NCBI RefSeq assembly: GCF_014850975.1
Contig: NZ_JACXST010000001.1
Coordinates: forward strand, 806,001-870,000
Source of the DNA: Methylomonas fluvii
GTDB taxonomy: Bacteria; Pseudomonadota; Gammaproteobacteria; Methylococcales; Methylomonadaceae
Reading direction: 5' to 3'
Length of the DNA: 64,000 bases
Of the stretch, positions 36,509 to 45,920 are shown piece after piece. A program made the position numbers and the translations under genes. Each line of letters begins with the position of its first letter. Position 1 is the first letter of the stretch. The notes under the pieces were generated by a model that did not search any database, was not told where the DNA came from, and was given only the letters and a program-made list of their open reading frames with translations.

Positions 36509-37303
36509 ATGGAACTGTTACTTTTTCTTATCGGTGAAAAATATTTTTGCCTACCGCTATCCAGCGTCAAACGGATTGTGCCAATCTCCCCGGTTTATCC
36601 CTACAGCGGGCAGACCTCCGACCCCTTCTACGGTATCGATGGCGAGGTTTTTCCTTATGTGTCGCTTTGGGATTTATTGGATATCAAGTCGAAATACTTT
36701 GAATATGAGGAATTAAAGTCCTTTTTGGAAATTCGCAGAAAGGATCACCTGGAATGGGTTGCCGAACTGGAATATTCGGTCCGCAACCACGGCACTTTCA
36801 GCAAGGCCAGAAACCCCAGGGAATGCGCATTCGGAAAGTGGTATTACGCTTACACACCCCGACACAAAAGACTGCATTTGTTGTTGTCTTGTTTCGAAAG
36901 GCCGCATGCCGCCATACATGAACTAGCCGATAAATTGCTGAATATGGCGGAAACCGGCCGAGTCGATGAAGCTTTGTCGGCTTTGAATCAGGCTAAACAC
37001 ACCACGTTAATGGAGCTTTTGAATATTTTCGACTCAACGATTGAATTGGTCGTCGACCTGCAAAGACGCCTAGTCTTGCTCGCCAAACATGATGCCAATT
37101 ACCTGGCTATCGGCATTGATGAGGTATCTGACATCGTTAAAGTGAAGGCGTCGATGCGTCGTGACAACCCTATTGCAAGGTCCGAGCATTTTTCCGAGTT
37201 CGTATCCTTTGAGAATGGCCAGGCTGTGCCGATTATTAATCTTGCATCCTTAGCCAACAATGCGCCGGGGTTGATGGGTAAATCAGCGAACTCGGCAATT
37301 TAG
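36509..37303 (+). CDS. CheW-like protein with an inserted CZB zinc-binding domain
   Basis: 264 aa from the ATG at 36509 (GGGAGGAG upstream). Residues 1-75 and about 185-250 look like the two halves of a CheW fold (FLIGEKYFCLPLSSVKRIV; NYLAIGIDEVSDIVKVK, AVPIINLASL). Between them is a chemoreceptor zinc-binding domain with the full set of expected ligands: His80 (DHLEW), Cys106 (RECAFGKWYY), His133 and His137 (PHAAIHELA). CZB domains sense hypochlorous acid or zinc by Cys oxidation, so this could be a redox-sensitive coupling protein for a chemotaxis or pilus Chp-type array. No other che gene is present. Confidence 0.8.
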   Translation: MELLLFLIGEKYFCLPLSSVKRIVPISPVYPYSGQTSDPFYGIDGEVFPYVSLWDLLDIKSKYFEYEELKSFLEIRRKDHLEWVAELEYSVRNHGTFSKARNPRECAFGKWYYAYTPRHKRLHLLLSCFERPHAAIHELADKLLNMAETGRVDEALSALNQAKHTTLMELLNIFDSTIELVVDLQRRLVLLAKHDANYLAIGIDEVSDIVKVKASMRRDNPIARSEHFSEFVSFENGQAVPIINLASLANNAPGLMGKSANSAI

Positions 37304-37456
37304 CACCCGCAGTGCCGGGCAGATAATGAAATCATCCTCACTTCCAAGTTGTCGTTTTATATTTTAATACCGACGGCTTGGGCGACCAGTTTTTGATTCA
37401 GGACGCTAGCGGTTCGTGATAAATTCCCAATTCTCCTTCATAGCCCGACGACCACC

Positions 37457-38977
37457 ATGACCACCATTCGCCAAGCCGATTTCATCCAAAGCATCGCCGA
37501 TGCCTTGCAGTTCATTTCCTATTACCATCCCAAGGATTTCATCGACGCCTTGTATGTGGCTTACCAAAAAGAGGAAAGCCCGGCGGCGAAAGATGCAATG
37601 GCGCAAATTTTGATCAACTCGCGGATGTGCGCCGAGGGCCGCCGGCCGATTTGCCAGGATACCGGCATCGTCACAGTGTTTTTAAAAATCGGCATGGACG
37701 TGCGTTGGGATGCGAAATTGAGCGTGACCGAGATGGTTAACGAGGGTGTGCGCCGGGCTTATTTGCATCCGGACAACGTCTTGCGTGCGTCAATCCTATC
37801 CGATCCGGCCGGCAAGCGCATCAACACCAAAGACAATACCCCGGCAGTGGTGCATATGGAATTGGTGCCGGGCGACAAAGTGGACGTGGAAGTGGCCGCG
37901 AAGGGCGGTGGTTCGGAAGCCAAGTCCAAATTCGTGATGTTGAACCCGGCCGACAACATCGTTGATTGGGTGTTGAAAACCGTGCCAACCATGGGCGCGG
38001 GTTGGTGTCCGCCGGGCATTTTGGGCATAGGCATCGGCGGTACTGCCGAAAAAGCGATGTTGTTGGCCAAACAGGCGTGCATGGGTTCTATCGACATTCA
38101 GGAATTGATCGCCCGCGGCCCATCGAATGCCATTGAAGAGTTGCGCCTGGAGTTATACTACAAGGTCAACGCGCTTGGCATAGGCGCACAAGGCTTGGGT
38201 GGCCTGACTACGGTGCTGGACGTGAAAATTCTGGATTACCCAACTCACGCCGCCAACAAGCCGGTGGCGATGATCCCCAACTGCGCCGCCACCCGCCACG
38301 CGCATTTCGTATTGGACGGTTCCGGTCCAGCCATTTTGACGCCACCCAAATTATCCGATTGGCCGGAAATCACTCAAGCCGCCAGCACTGCTCGCCGCGT
38401 CAACATCGACGGCCTGACCAAGCAGGACGTTGCCGACTGGAAACCCGGCGAAACCTTGCTGCTCAGCGGCACCTTGTTGACCGGCCGCGATGCCGCTCAC
38501 AAGCGTATCGTCGATCTGCTGAACAAAGGCGAGCCGTTACCGGACGGCGTCGATTTAAAAGACAAATTCATTTACTACGTGGGCCCGGTCGATGCGGTGC
38601 GCGATGAAGTGGTCGGCCCCGCCGGTCCGACTACTGCCACACGTATGGATAGTTTCACCGATAAGGTACTGGAAAAAACCGGCCTGTTAGGCATGATAGG
38701 CAAATCCGAACGCGGCCCGAAAGCGATAGAAGCCATCGCCAAGCATCAATCCGTGTATTTGATTGCGGTCGGCGGCGCGGCTTATCTGGTTTCCAAAGCT
38801 ATCAAACAGGCGCGGGTCGTGGCGTTTCCGGAATTGGGCATGGAGGCGGTACACGAATTCGTGGTCGAGGATATGCCGGTGACGGTGGCGGTGGATAGCC
38901 GGGGCGAGTCGATTCACAATACAGCACCGAAAGAGTGGCAATCAAAAATTGGGAAGATTCCGGTGGTATTGGCTTAG
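37457..38977 (+). CDS. Class I fumarate hydratase (iron-sulfur)
   Basis: 506 aa. N-terminal alpha domain with RPICQDTGIVTVFLKIG, KQACMGS and MIPNCAATRHAHF giving the three [4Fe-4S] cysteines, and the beta domain (ETLLLSGTLLTGRDAAHKRI, YYVGPVDAVRDEVVGPAGPTTATRMD, split). Interconverts fumarate and malate in the TCA cycle; oxygen-sensitive class of the FumA/FumB type. Confidence 0.95.
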   Translation: MTTIRQADFIQSIADALQFISYYHPKDFIDALYVAYQKEESPAAKDAMAQILINSRMCAEGRRPICQDTGIVTVFLKIGMDVRWDAKLSVTEMVNEGVRRAYLHPDNVLRASILSDPAGKRINTKDNTPAVVHMELVPGDKVDVEVAAKGGGSEAKSKFVMLNPADNIVDWVLKTVPTMGAGWCPPGILGIGIGGTAEKAMLLAKQACMGSIDIQELIARGPSNAIEELRLELYYKVNALGIGAQGLGGLTTVLDVKILDYPTHAANKPVAMIPNCAATRHAHFVLDGSGPAILTPPKLSDWPEITQAASTARRVNIDGLTKQDVADWKPGETLLLSGTLLTGRDAAHKRIVDLLNKGEPLPDGVDLKDKFIYYVGPVDAVRDEVVGPAGPTTATRMDSFTDKVLEKTGLLGMIGKSERGPKAIEAIAKHQSVYLIAVGGAAYLVSKAIKQARVVAFPELGMEAVHEFVVEDMPVTVAVDSRGESIHNTAPKEWQSKIGKIPVVLA

Positions 38978-39008
38978 GCTTTAGCTCGAAAGCTGCAGGA
39001 GTTAAGAC

Positions 39009-39578
39009 TTACGCCGCGCCTTCAAACACGATGCCTTCATAAATCTCGGCGACCGGCAATTCCAGGCCGATGGACTGCAACATTGCCAGCTCGCCGGCTT
39101 GATACAGCCGTAAGTCCCATTGTTCGGCGCGCCGGTAACATTCCACGCGTTGCGTGTCCTGAGCGACTAACACATATTCTTCCAGGCTGGGCAACTTGCG
39201 GTAGTGATGAAACTTCTCGGCTCGGTCGTACCGTTCCGTGGCGTCGGATAGCACTTCAATAATCAGTTTCGGCTGGCTGTTGTAATGTTCGGCAGTGTCA
39301 GCTATCGAGCAGGTGACGTGTAAATCCGGGTAGAAGAAACAGTCGTCGTGGGCAGATTGGACGTGTACTTTCATATCGGAATTAAAAACCCGGCAAGATG
39401 TACCACGTAGATGCGCGAAAACCAGACCAGCCAGGTTCATGCTGATGACGTTATGCGACCTTTTCGCTCCCGCCATCGCATACACCTCGCCACTAATATA
39501 TTCATGCTTGATGTCGCTGACCAATTCGCCTTGCAGATAATTCGCCACGCTGATCGTTAATTTTTCCGCTAGAGCCAT
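39009..39578 (-). CDS. Uma2-family protein (DUF820 endonuclease fold)
   Basis: 189 aa from the ATG at 39578 (GAGGA upstream at good spacing). Signature HEYISGEVYAMAGAKRSHNVI, YPDLHVTC and PKLIIEVLSDATERYDRAEKFHHYRKLPSLEEY (split) of the Uma2 family, a PD-(D/E)XK nuclease-like fold with Asp and Glu-x-Leu residues kept. Function unknown; such genes are spread by transfer and abundant in cyanobacteria. Stands alone between fumarase and an AraC regulator. Confidence 0.88.
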   Translation of the reverse strand: MALAEKLTISVANYLQGELVSDIKHEYISGEVYAMAGAKRSHNVISMNLAGLVFAHLRGTSCRVFNSDMKVHVQSAHDDCFFYPDLHVTCSIADTAEHYNSQPKLIIEVLSDATERYDRAEKFHHYRKLPSLEEYVLVAQDTQRVECYRRAEQWDLRLYQAGELAMLQSIGLELPVAEIYEGIVFEGAA

Positions 39579-39707
39579 GTGCAATGTCCTCGTATTCGCC
39601 CGCCAGCGATTTTAACGGCTAGAGTCGTCAATAGATAGTGCCGGTCCAAACCTTGGCCGACCTAAAAACAAGGGCTAAACTCAAAATTCTTTTTTGCTTG
39701 GTCATCC

Positions 39708-40712
39708 ATGTCTATTGCTGCGCTGTTATTTATCGGTTTCTCACTCGGTGCCGCCTTGCTGTTGCTGGTCGGCAATATCTTGCAAGCCAGGGAGCCTACG
39801 CGCTTTACGTCAAAATTAGCCGGGTTTCTATTGATAGCCGGCTTGGCCGGTATCCAAAGCCTGCATTTAGGCTACTTGTTAAATCGATACGACCAGGTGC
39901 ATTCCGCGCTGTATTTATTTCTGTTGTACGGGATTGCCCCCAGTTTTTATTTTTACAGCCGGCAACTGTTGCGTGCCGAAAGCAGCTATAGCCGGCGCGA
40001 TATATTGCATGTCCTGCCGTTCGCGCTGTGCCTGATTTTGCCTTATCGATTGGCCTTGCCCGGTGCCTTTTTCCTCGGCGGCGGCTATTTGCTGTGGCTG
40101 GCAAAAACAGTCTATGCATTGCGCGGACAAAGACAACGCTTTCATTGGGAGTTATTGGCGCTGGGGGTTTTGTTTGCCATCGCGGTGGCGGTTTTAGTGT
40201 TGGGCTTCATCTGGCCACTACTGGATGAAACCGACTTTATCGGCGCTTACAGTATCTTGATTGGTATGGCGTTTTTTGCGGTGGCGTTGACCTTACTGCG
40301 TTTCCCCGGCATTGCCGCCGACGTGTCTGAAGCGGTGCAAGCGACTTATGCGGAATCGACCTTAAAAAATATCGATAAACCGGCAGTGCTGGCCAAACTG
40401 GACGCGTTGATGACACAGGACAAACTATATGCGCTGGAAACCCTGAACCTAGGCTTGCTGGCCGAGCAATTGGAGCTGAGTCAGCATCAGTTGTCCGAAC
40501 TGATCAATACCGAATTTCAACAAGGCTTTTCCCGCTACATCCGCGAACAACGCATCTCAGCTGCCAAAAAACTGCTATTGGCAGAACCCAATGCATCGGT
40601 ATTGTCGATAGGCTTGACGGTGGGCTTTAGCACCCAGTCCAATTTTTACGCGGCGTTTCGCGATATCGTCGGCGTCGCGCCCGGACAGTATCGAAAAACA
40701 CACGCCGGCTAA
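39708..40712 (+). CDS. AraC-family regulator with membrane-spanning N-terminal domain
   Basis: 334 aa. About seven hydrophobic helices (residues 3-205), then a C-terminal AraC DNA-binding domain (about 235-330: LNLGLLAEQLELSQHQLSELINTEF, SVLSIGLTVGFSTQSNFYAAFRDIVGVAPGQYRK, split). A membrane-bound one-component sensor. It precedes a co-directional group (oxidoreductase/DoxX, DUF2269, DUF4166) that it may control. Confidence 0.92.
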   Translation: MSIAALLFIGFSLGAALLLLVGNILQAREPTRFTSKLAGFLLIAGLAGIQSLHLGYLLNRYDQVHSALYLFLLYGIAPSFYFYSRQLLRAESSYSRRDILHVLPFALCLILPYRLALPGAFFLGGGYLLWLAKTVYALRGQRQRFHWELLALGVLFAIAVAVLVLGFIWPLLDETDFIGAYSILIGMAFFAVALTLLRFPGIAADVSEAVQATYAESTLKNIDKPAVLAKLDALMTQDKLYALETLNLGLLAEQLELSQHQLSELINTEFQQGFSRYIREQRISAAKKLLLAEPNASVLSIGLTVGFSTQSNFYAAFRDIVGVAPGQYRKTHAG

Positions 40713-40874
40713 ACAAAAAGCTCCAGTTTTATCATTTTGTAAATCCGTAACACTTTGAAATTTATGGGTTTATATCCCGCGTAACTTATTTCTATTCCTG
40801 TCCTATCAATCTGGAAGTTTGACCGTTCCGCGGTCGTTAATCTGCTCCTGCCTCTCAACATTTGGAGCAAAACC

Positions 40875-42164
40875 ATGAAAGTTCTATTAACCGGCGTGAC
40901 CGGTTTTATCGGCTGCGCCGTATTACACGACTTGCTGCGACAGGGCCACCAGGTTACGGCTTGTTGCCGCCATCCCGAACGTCTACTGATCGATAATCCA
41001 AACCTGATCCGGTTAAAATTGGATTTTGCCCAGGCCTGCGTGATCGACTCCTGGCTACCGCATCTGCAAGCTATCGACGCAATCGTCAATTGCGTGGGCA
41101 TTATTGCCGAGAACAACAACCAAAGCTTTGCCCAGTTACATAGCCAAGCACCGATAGCCTTGTTTCAGGCAGGAGCGCAAGCCGGGGTCAAAAAGATCGT
41201 GCAAGTTTCGGCTCTGGTTGCCGACGCAGGTGCCGAATCAAATTACCACCTCAGCAAAAAAGCTGCCGACGATGCATTGCGTGACTTGGCCGTGGACTGG
41301 TTTGTACTGCAACCGTCGCTGGTTTATGGACCCGGTGGGCAAAGTAGCGGCTTGTTTCATGCGTTTGCCGCTTTACCCGTGCATGTTCTACCGGATGGTG
41401 GCCGCCAGCTTTTGCAACCCATTCATATCGCCGATGTAGCCGCCACCGTCTGCCGTTGTCTTGAGCCGGTGGTCTCCGGTCATAAGACCTTGGCCTTGGT
41501 AGGCCCCAGCCCGATCAGTTATGCGGACTGGCTGCAAGGGCTTAGGCGACGATTATGCAAACCAACGGCCAGAACTTGCTCCGTACCTTACCAACTTGCT
41601 CTGAGCATGGCGGGTATGGGCAAATGGCTAAACGAGCCGATTGTCAGCAAAGACAACCTAGCGATGCTGAATCGCGGCAATAGCGCGGATCCAGCGCCGC
41701 TCACCCAGTTCTTGGGTCGAGCGCCCATCGACTTGAACGAGCAATGGTTTGCGCAACCGGCCAGCCAAGCAGAGCGTTGGCATGCGGGTTTGTATTTTCT
41801 CAAGCCTTTATTGCGATACACGATTGCCTTCGTTTGGTTATGGAGCGGTATCACCTCGCTGTTTTTCTATCCGCATCAACTCAGTTACCAGTTGTTAGTG
41901 CCACTCGGCATTTCCGGCGTGGGCGCGCCAATGACTTTATACGGCTTGGCAGCCATGGATATTGCCTTGGGTTTGGCGACCTTAGCTCGGTTTAGGGTCA
42001 GCAAGCTCATGCTTTGGTAGTTTTGGATCGTCCTGGGCTATAGCCTGATAGTGGCCGCATGTTTACCGGAATTTGTATTCCACCCGTTCGGACCGCTGTT
42101 GAAAAATCTGCCGTTTTTAATGTGCTTGTTACTTGTCAGAGAATTGGAAGGAGAGCCGTCATGA
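40875..42164 (+). pseudogene. NAD(P)-dependent sugar-epimerase-like/DoxX-like fusion gene interrupted by an in-frame TAG
   Basis: The N-terminal part (about 300 aa) is an extended short-chain dehydrogenase: nucleotide motif LLTGVTGFIGCAVLHDLL and the YHLSK active-site-like motif. The C-terminal part is a DoxX-like membrane domain starting near LLRYTIAFVWLWSGITSLFF. The open frame stops at TAG (42018-42020) right after KLMLW, but the same frame continues with FWIVLGYSLIVAACLPEFVF and ends at TGA 42162-42164, which overlaps the ATG of the next gene (ATGA). The reading frame, hydrophobicity and coupling show the true end is 42164. Either a nonsense mutation or a sequencing error; the truncated 381-aa product loses the last membrane helices. 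Confidence 0.85.
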
Positions 42165-42634
42165 TGTATTTATCTTTAAAATTGATCCACATCCTCAGCG
42201 CCATCGTGCTGTTTGGCTTGGGTTCCGGCACGGTGTTTTACAAAGTAATGGCCGATAAAAGCGGCGATCATGCGGCAATTGCCACGACCAGCAAGCATGT
42301 AGTGCTGGCCGATTGGTGGTTCACCACGCCGACCGTGATTATCCAACCTTTAACCGGTGTGTTATTGGCCGATCAATTGTCGGCTTCGTTCGGCGACGGC
42401 TGGCTGTGGTGGACATTGCTGCTGTATTTAATCACCGGGCTGTGCTGGTTGCCGGTGGTGATTTTGCAGATCCGCATGCGCGACATCGCCGCCGAGTCAC
42501 TGGCACAAGGCCGCCCCTTACCTTATCTGTACCACTACTATTCCAAGATTTGGCTATGTTTGGGCCTGCCGGCTTTCTTCGGCATGATAGGTATCACTAC
42601 CTTGATGGTATTTCATAATTCACTCTGGAGCTAA
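42161..42634 (+). CDS. DUF2269 integral membrane protein
   Basis: 157 aa from the ATG at 42161, overlapping the extended stop of the upstream gene. Four membrane helices with LKLIHILSAIVLFGLGSGTVFY, WFTTPTVIIQPLTGV and WLPVVILQIRMRDIA, matching DUF2269. Often found with DoxX/oxidoreductase fusions and DUF4166 proteins, as here. Function unknown. Confidence 0.87.
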   Translation: MMYLSLKLIHILSAIVLFGLGSGTVFYKVMADKSGDHAAIATTSKHVVLADWWFTTPTVIIQPLTGVLLADQLSASFGDGWLWWTLLLYLITGLCWLPVVILQIRMRDIAAESLAQGRPLPYLYHYYSKIWLCLGLPAFFGMIGITTLMVFHNSLWS

Positions 42635-42637
42635 GCC

Positions 42638-43219
42638 ATGTCTGTATCATTAATGCAAAAAGTGTTGGGCGACGACTGGCAACAATTGCCGGAGGTTATT
42701 CAAAGACATTATCGAATTAGCGACGGCCAACAAAGCCGGCTAGTGGGTGTGATGGAGATAGGCTATCCGGGTTATCTGTTTCCGTTGATTTGGCTGATTC
42801 ATTTGTTCGGCGGCTTGTTGCTTTGGCGCGGGCAGGCGGCGCAAGCCGAAGTGGACAAGACCGCCGTTGGCGAACTCTTGCATTGGCAGCGGACGATGAC
42901 CTATGCGGACGGTAAAACCGACTGCTTTAGTTCGCGGATGAGTTATGCGGCTGACCACGAGTTAGTCGAACTGATAGGCTTTGGCTTTGGTTTGCACTTA
43001 CACGTCAGCGTTGAAAACGGCGAATTGCTGTATCGCAGCAACGGTCATTTCTGGCAATGCGGTTCGCTACGCCTGAATATTCCAGACTGGTTATTGCTGG
43101 GTTCGGCAAGCATCAGCGAACGTGCTGTTTCAAAAGACGAGTTTTATCTGGATTTCAGTATCCGTCATCCTTGGTGGGGAGTGAGTTATTACTACCGGGG
43201 AAACTTTCGCTATTGTTGA
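42638..43219 (+). CDS. DUF4166-like protein
   Basis: 193 aa. LMQKVLGDDWQQLPEVIQRHY at the start and HWQRTMTYADGKTDCFSSRM, VELIGFGFGLHLHVSVENGEL and SISERAVSKDEFYLDFSIRHPWWG (split) fit DUF4166. No signal peptide; one hydrophobic stretch near residue 45-65. Starts 3 bp after the DUF2269 gene, so probably translated with it. Confidence 0.83.
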   Translation: MSVSLMQKVLGDDWQQLPEVIQRHYRISDGQQSRLVGVMEIGYPGYLFPLIWLIHLFGGLLLWRGQAAQAEVDKTAVGELLHWQRTMTYADGKTDCFSSRMSYAADHELVELIGFGFGLHLHVSVENGELLYRSNGHFWQCGSLRLNIPDWLLLGSASISERAVSKDEFYLDFSIRHPWWGVSYYYRGNFRYC

Positions 43220-43247
43220 TAGGGTTTATCGATGGGAAGGGTTGCTA

Positions 43248-43532
43248 ATGACCGGGATACAAATGCTGCTTTTCCCAAGCTTGATGCGCCGTATGCATGT
43301 CCGCAAAGAACTGGATATGGCGGCGCAACCGGAGCGGGTTTGGGCCTGGTTGCTTCAGGCATCATTGCGGCTGAGCGCGAACAGTTGCGACGTGTTGACT
43401 GAAGAAACCCTGCATGGCTGGCTGGCGCGTCTTGGCCAACTGTTTTTACCAAAGCGGATGTCCAAATATCAGCAAATTTGGCTGGAGTCATTGCAGGCCA
43501 AGGCTTTGTCTGGATTTCCGGGGGGCGATTAA
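43248..43532 (+). CDS. Small protein of unknown function
   Basis: 94 aa from the ATG at 43248, preceded by GGGAAGGG. Basic N-terminal half (FPSLMRRMHVRKELDM), Trp-rich middle (ERVWAWLLQ), no membrane segment. Last gene before a strong terminator, in the same direction as the DUF4166 gene. No family recognised. Confidence 0.55.
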   Translation: MTGIQMLLFPSLMRRMHVRKELDMAAQPERVWAWLLQASLRLSANSCDVLTEETLHGWLARLGQLFLPKRMSKYQQIWLESLQAKALSGFPGGD

Positions 43533-43573
43533 GATCTCTCTGGGAGAATCGCAACCGACTGGCGTGTAACACG

Positions 43574-43613
43574 TGTGGTTCCCGCCTGCGCGCGGGAACC
43601 ACAAGATTTTTTA
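43574..43613 (+). terminator. Intrinsic terminator of the SDR-DUF2269-DUF4166 unit
   Basis: A 12-bp stem (tgtggttcccgc / gcgggaaccaca, 43574-43585 with 43592-43603), 6-nt loop, then agattttttag. It also overlaps the 3' end of the convergent OYE gene. Confidence 0.85.
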
Positions 43614-44687
43614 GCTCACTTCCGCTACCAGACTCGGGTAATCGGTATAGCCAATTCTCGGATCCTGCCCCGCGGCGCCATAAAAGGTTTCCGCATGGTA
43701 GGGGTTAAGAGCCACATTCAGTCGCAGGCGCCGGACTAAATCGGGATTGGCAATATAATCCTTACCAAACGAGACGGCATCGGCTTCGCCGGCCGCAATG
43801 ACTTGCTGCGCGGTCTCCCGATTAAAGCCTTCGTTGGCAATCAACACCCCGCCGAAACGCTTTTTCAACGCCGGGCTGATACGGTTCTCTCCGAGCGATT
43901 CTCGGGTAAAAATGAACGCAATGCCGCGTTTGCCCAATTGCTCGGCTAGATAGCCAAATGTATTTAACGGATCGGAATCACCCATCGTATGCGAGTCGCC
44001 TCTGGGCGCAAGATGCACACCCACGCGACCGGGTCCCCATACCGAAATGGCAGCGTCCGTCACTTCCAGCATCAGACGGGCGCGGTTTTCCACCGAACCA
44101 CCGTAGGCATCGGTTCTTTTATTGGTGCTGTCTTGCAAAAACTGATCTAACAGATAGCCATTGGCGCCGTGAATCTCCACACCGTCAAAACCGGCACGTT
44201 TGGCGTTTTCCGCGCCTTTGCGGTAAGTCTCGACAATGCCGGGAATCTCGCTGATGTCCAAGGCTCTGGGAGTCACGTAGTCTCGCATCGGGCGGAGCAG
44301 GCTGACATGCCCTAGGGGCGCAATCGCGCTAGGCGCGATGGGCAGCTCGCCATTTAGGTAATCCGGATGCGACACCCGGCCGACGTGCCAGAGTTGCAGG
44401 AAAATTCGTCCGCCGGCTGCATGTACCGCTTGGGTTACCTTGGTCCAGCCCGCCACTTGCTCTTCCGACCAAATGCCGGGCGTGTCCGGATAGCCCACAC
44501 CTTGCGCGGAGACACTGGTGGCCTCGCTTAAGATTAACCCGGCATCCGCTCGCTGTGCGTAGTATTCGGCCATCAATTCGTTGGGTACCCAGCCGGCGCT
44601 GGCCCGGCAACGCGTTAAAGGTGCCAGCACGATGCGGTTAGGTAAATTGATGTCCCCCACTTTGATGGGCTCAAACAGGTTGCTCAT
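43611..44687 (-). CDS. Old Yellow Enzyme family alkene reductase
   Basis: 358 aa FMN TIM barrel. NRIVLAPLTRCRA, RIFLQLWHVGRVSHPDY, FDGVEIHGANGYLLDQFLQ (split), RTDAYGGSVENRARL and GEADAVSFGKDYIANPDLV match the NemA (N-ethylmaleimide reductase) branch. Reduces activated C=C bonds and nitro compounds with NAD(P)H. Confidence 0.94.
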   Translation of the reverse strand: MSNLFEPIKVGDINLPNRIVLAPLTRCRASAGWVPNELMAEYYAQRADAGLILSEATSVSAQGVGYPDTPGIWSEEQVAGWTKVTQAVHAAGGRIFLQLWHVGRVSHPDYLNGELPIAPSAIAPLGHVSLLRPMRDYVTPRALDISEIPGIVETYRKGAENAKRAGFDGVEIHGANGYLLDQFLQDSTNKRTDAYGGSVENRARLMLEVTDAAISVWGPGRVGVHLAPRGDSHTMGDSDPLNTFGYLAEQLGKRGIAFIFTRESLGENRISPALKKRFGGVLIANEGFNRETAQQVIAAGEADAVSFGKDYIANPDLVRRLRLNVALNPYHAETFYGAAGQDPRIGYTDYPSLVAEVS

Positions 44688-44892
44688 ATCGTCTCCATGT
44701 TAAATGCAATTGTTAGCTGTTTTACCTGACAACATACTATCCAGCCAGATATTTTATGGAAATATGCAATCAGGCGGAACCATTCATACCGAGCGCGGAA
44801 AAGTCAGCTTAAGAATATTCGTCAGTTAAGAGATGTTTAAGCCTGCGAGAGAACAATGAGCCGCAACTGAAGATCCCGGATAAGGAGGATTT

Positions 44893-45174
44893 ATGTTCAG
44901 GCTTACCACGCTATTGGCAATCATCTTGCTATTTTCGAGCGCAACATTTGCGCATGACGGCAACTGGGGCGGCAGACATCATCATAATTATCAGCGCGAT
45001 AACTATGGGTATCACTATAACAATCCATATTACCGGGCGTATGTGCCGCCGCCCGCAGTCGGCTATTACCAGGCCCCTGCAGATTATTACGGGTTGCCGC
45101 CAGTCAGAGGGTTTGTCTATCAACAACCCATACCCGCTCCGCGTTGTGATCGGAATATACGGCAAGGGTGGTAG
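44893..45174 (+). CDS. Tyr-rich exported protein with a YQAPADYYGLPPVRGFVY motif
   Basis: 93 aa. Signal peptide ends SATFA (before HDGNWGG). Mature region is Tyr/His/Asn-rich and contains YQAPADYYGLPPVRGFVY, shared exactly with the protein at 54271. Ends RCDRNIRQGW. GGAGG precedes the ATG. Function unknown; see the matching gene on the other strand. Confidence 0.75.
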   Translation: MFRLTTLLAIILLFSSATFAHDGNWGGRHHHNYQRDNYGYHYNNPYYRAYVPPPAVGYYQAPADYYGLPPVRGFVYQQPIPAPRCDRNIRQGW

Positions 45175-45176
45175 TC

Positions 45177-45440
45177 GTGAACACGCGAATACGCCTTGCC
45201 CTGATGTTTTTGAGTCTGACGATGCTGAGCGGTTGTGTGGCTTACGCACCCTACGCCGAGTCCTATCCCGCGACATATACGCCGTATGGTTACGGTAGCT
45301 ATGGCTACAGTTACGGCTATTCGGCGCCTGTTGTGCCGGTCCCTGTGCCAATGTTTCGCGGCGGGTGGGGATACGGAGGCCATAGAGGCTATGGAGGCCA
45401 TTACGGTCACGGGCATTTTGGCCGCCATGGGCATCATTAA
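45177..45440 (+). CDS. Small Gly/Tyr/His-rich lipoprotein
   Basis: 87 aa from the GTG at 45177 (AAGGGTGG upstream); a GTG at 45168 would overlap the previous gene. Lipobox LSGC, then YGYGSYGYSYGYSAP repeats and a His/Gly tail (GGHYGHGHFGRHGHH). Low complexity limits homology judgement. Probably co-transcribed with the gene ending at 45174. Confidence 0.65.
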   Translation: MNTRIRLALMFLSLTMLSGCVAYAPYAESYPATYTPYGYGSYGYSYGYSAPVVPVPVPMFRGGWGYGGHRGYGGHYGHGHFGRHGHH

Positions 45441-45644
45441 GCTGAGTTTCAGCTAGGTCGCACGTGACATTATGTCGCATTCCCGGCATTAGGAAACACT
45501 GATATTATACGCACCATTGCAGAGATGTTCAGCGCAATAACTTCCTCCCTCAATCCGGCCTCGTGTCGGAATTTTTTTGCCTAAAAATTAGCCTTCTGAT
45601 GCCGGGTAAATAAAGACCAGTCACATTAAGGACCAGCTTAATAA

Positions 45645-45863
45645 TCAGGACCTGATTTGTCTGAGCGGCTCGAGCAAAGGTTTTAGGCCGTTGTGATCCA
45701 TTTCCTGCATCAATGCCAATAGCCTGCCTAGTTCACCGGTAGGAAATCCCTCGCGCGCGAACCAATTAAGGTAGTGGCCGGGCAAATCTGCGATAACGCG
45801 GCCCTTGTATTTGCCGTAAGGCATAGTAACACTGACCAGCTTTTGTAAATCTTCGGGTTTCAT
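45645..45863 (-). CDS. DUF3820 protein
   Basis: 72 aa. MPYGKYKGRVIADLPGHYL and NWFAREGFPTGELGRLLALM match DUF3820, small cytosolic proteins of unknown role. ATG with no close neighbour in operon distance. Confidence 0.87.
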   Translation of the reverse strand: MKPEDLQKLVSVTMPYGKYKGRVIADLPGHYLNWFAREGFPTGELGRLLALMQEMDHNGLKPLLEPLRQIRS

Positions 45864-45920
45864 GGATGAGTTTCCCGGCTATTCCCTATGACCTGTTAAG
45901 CTTTAATAAAGTGCATCGTC

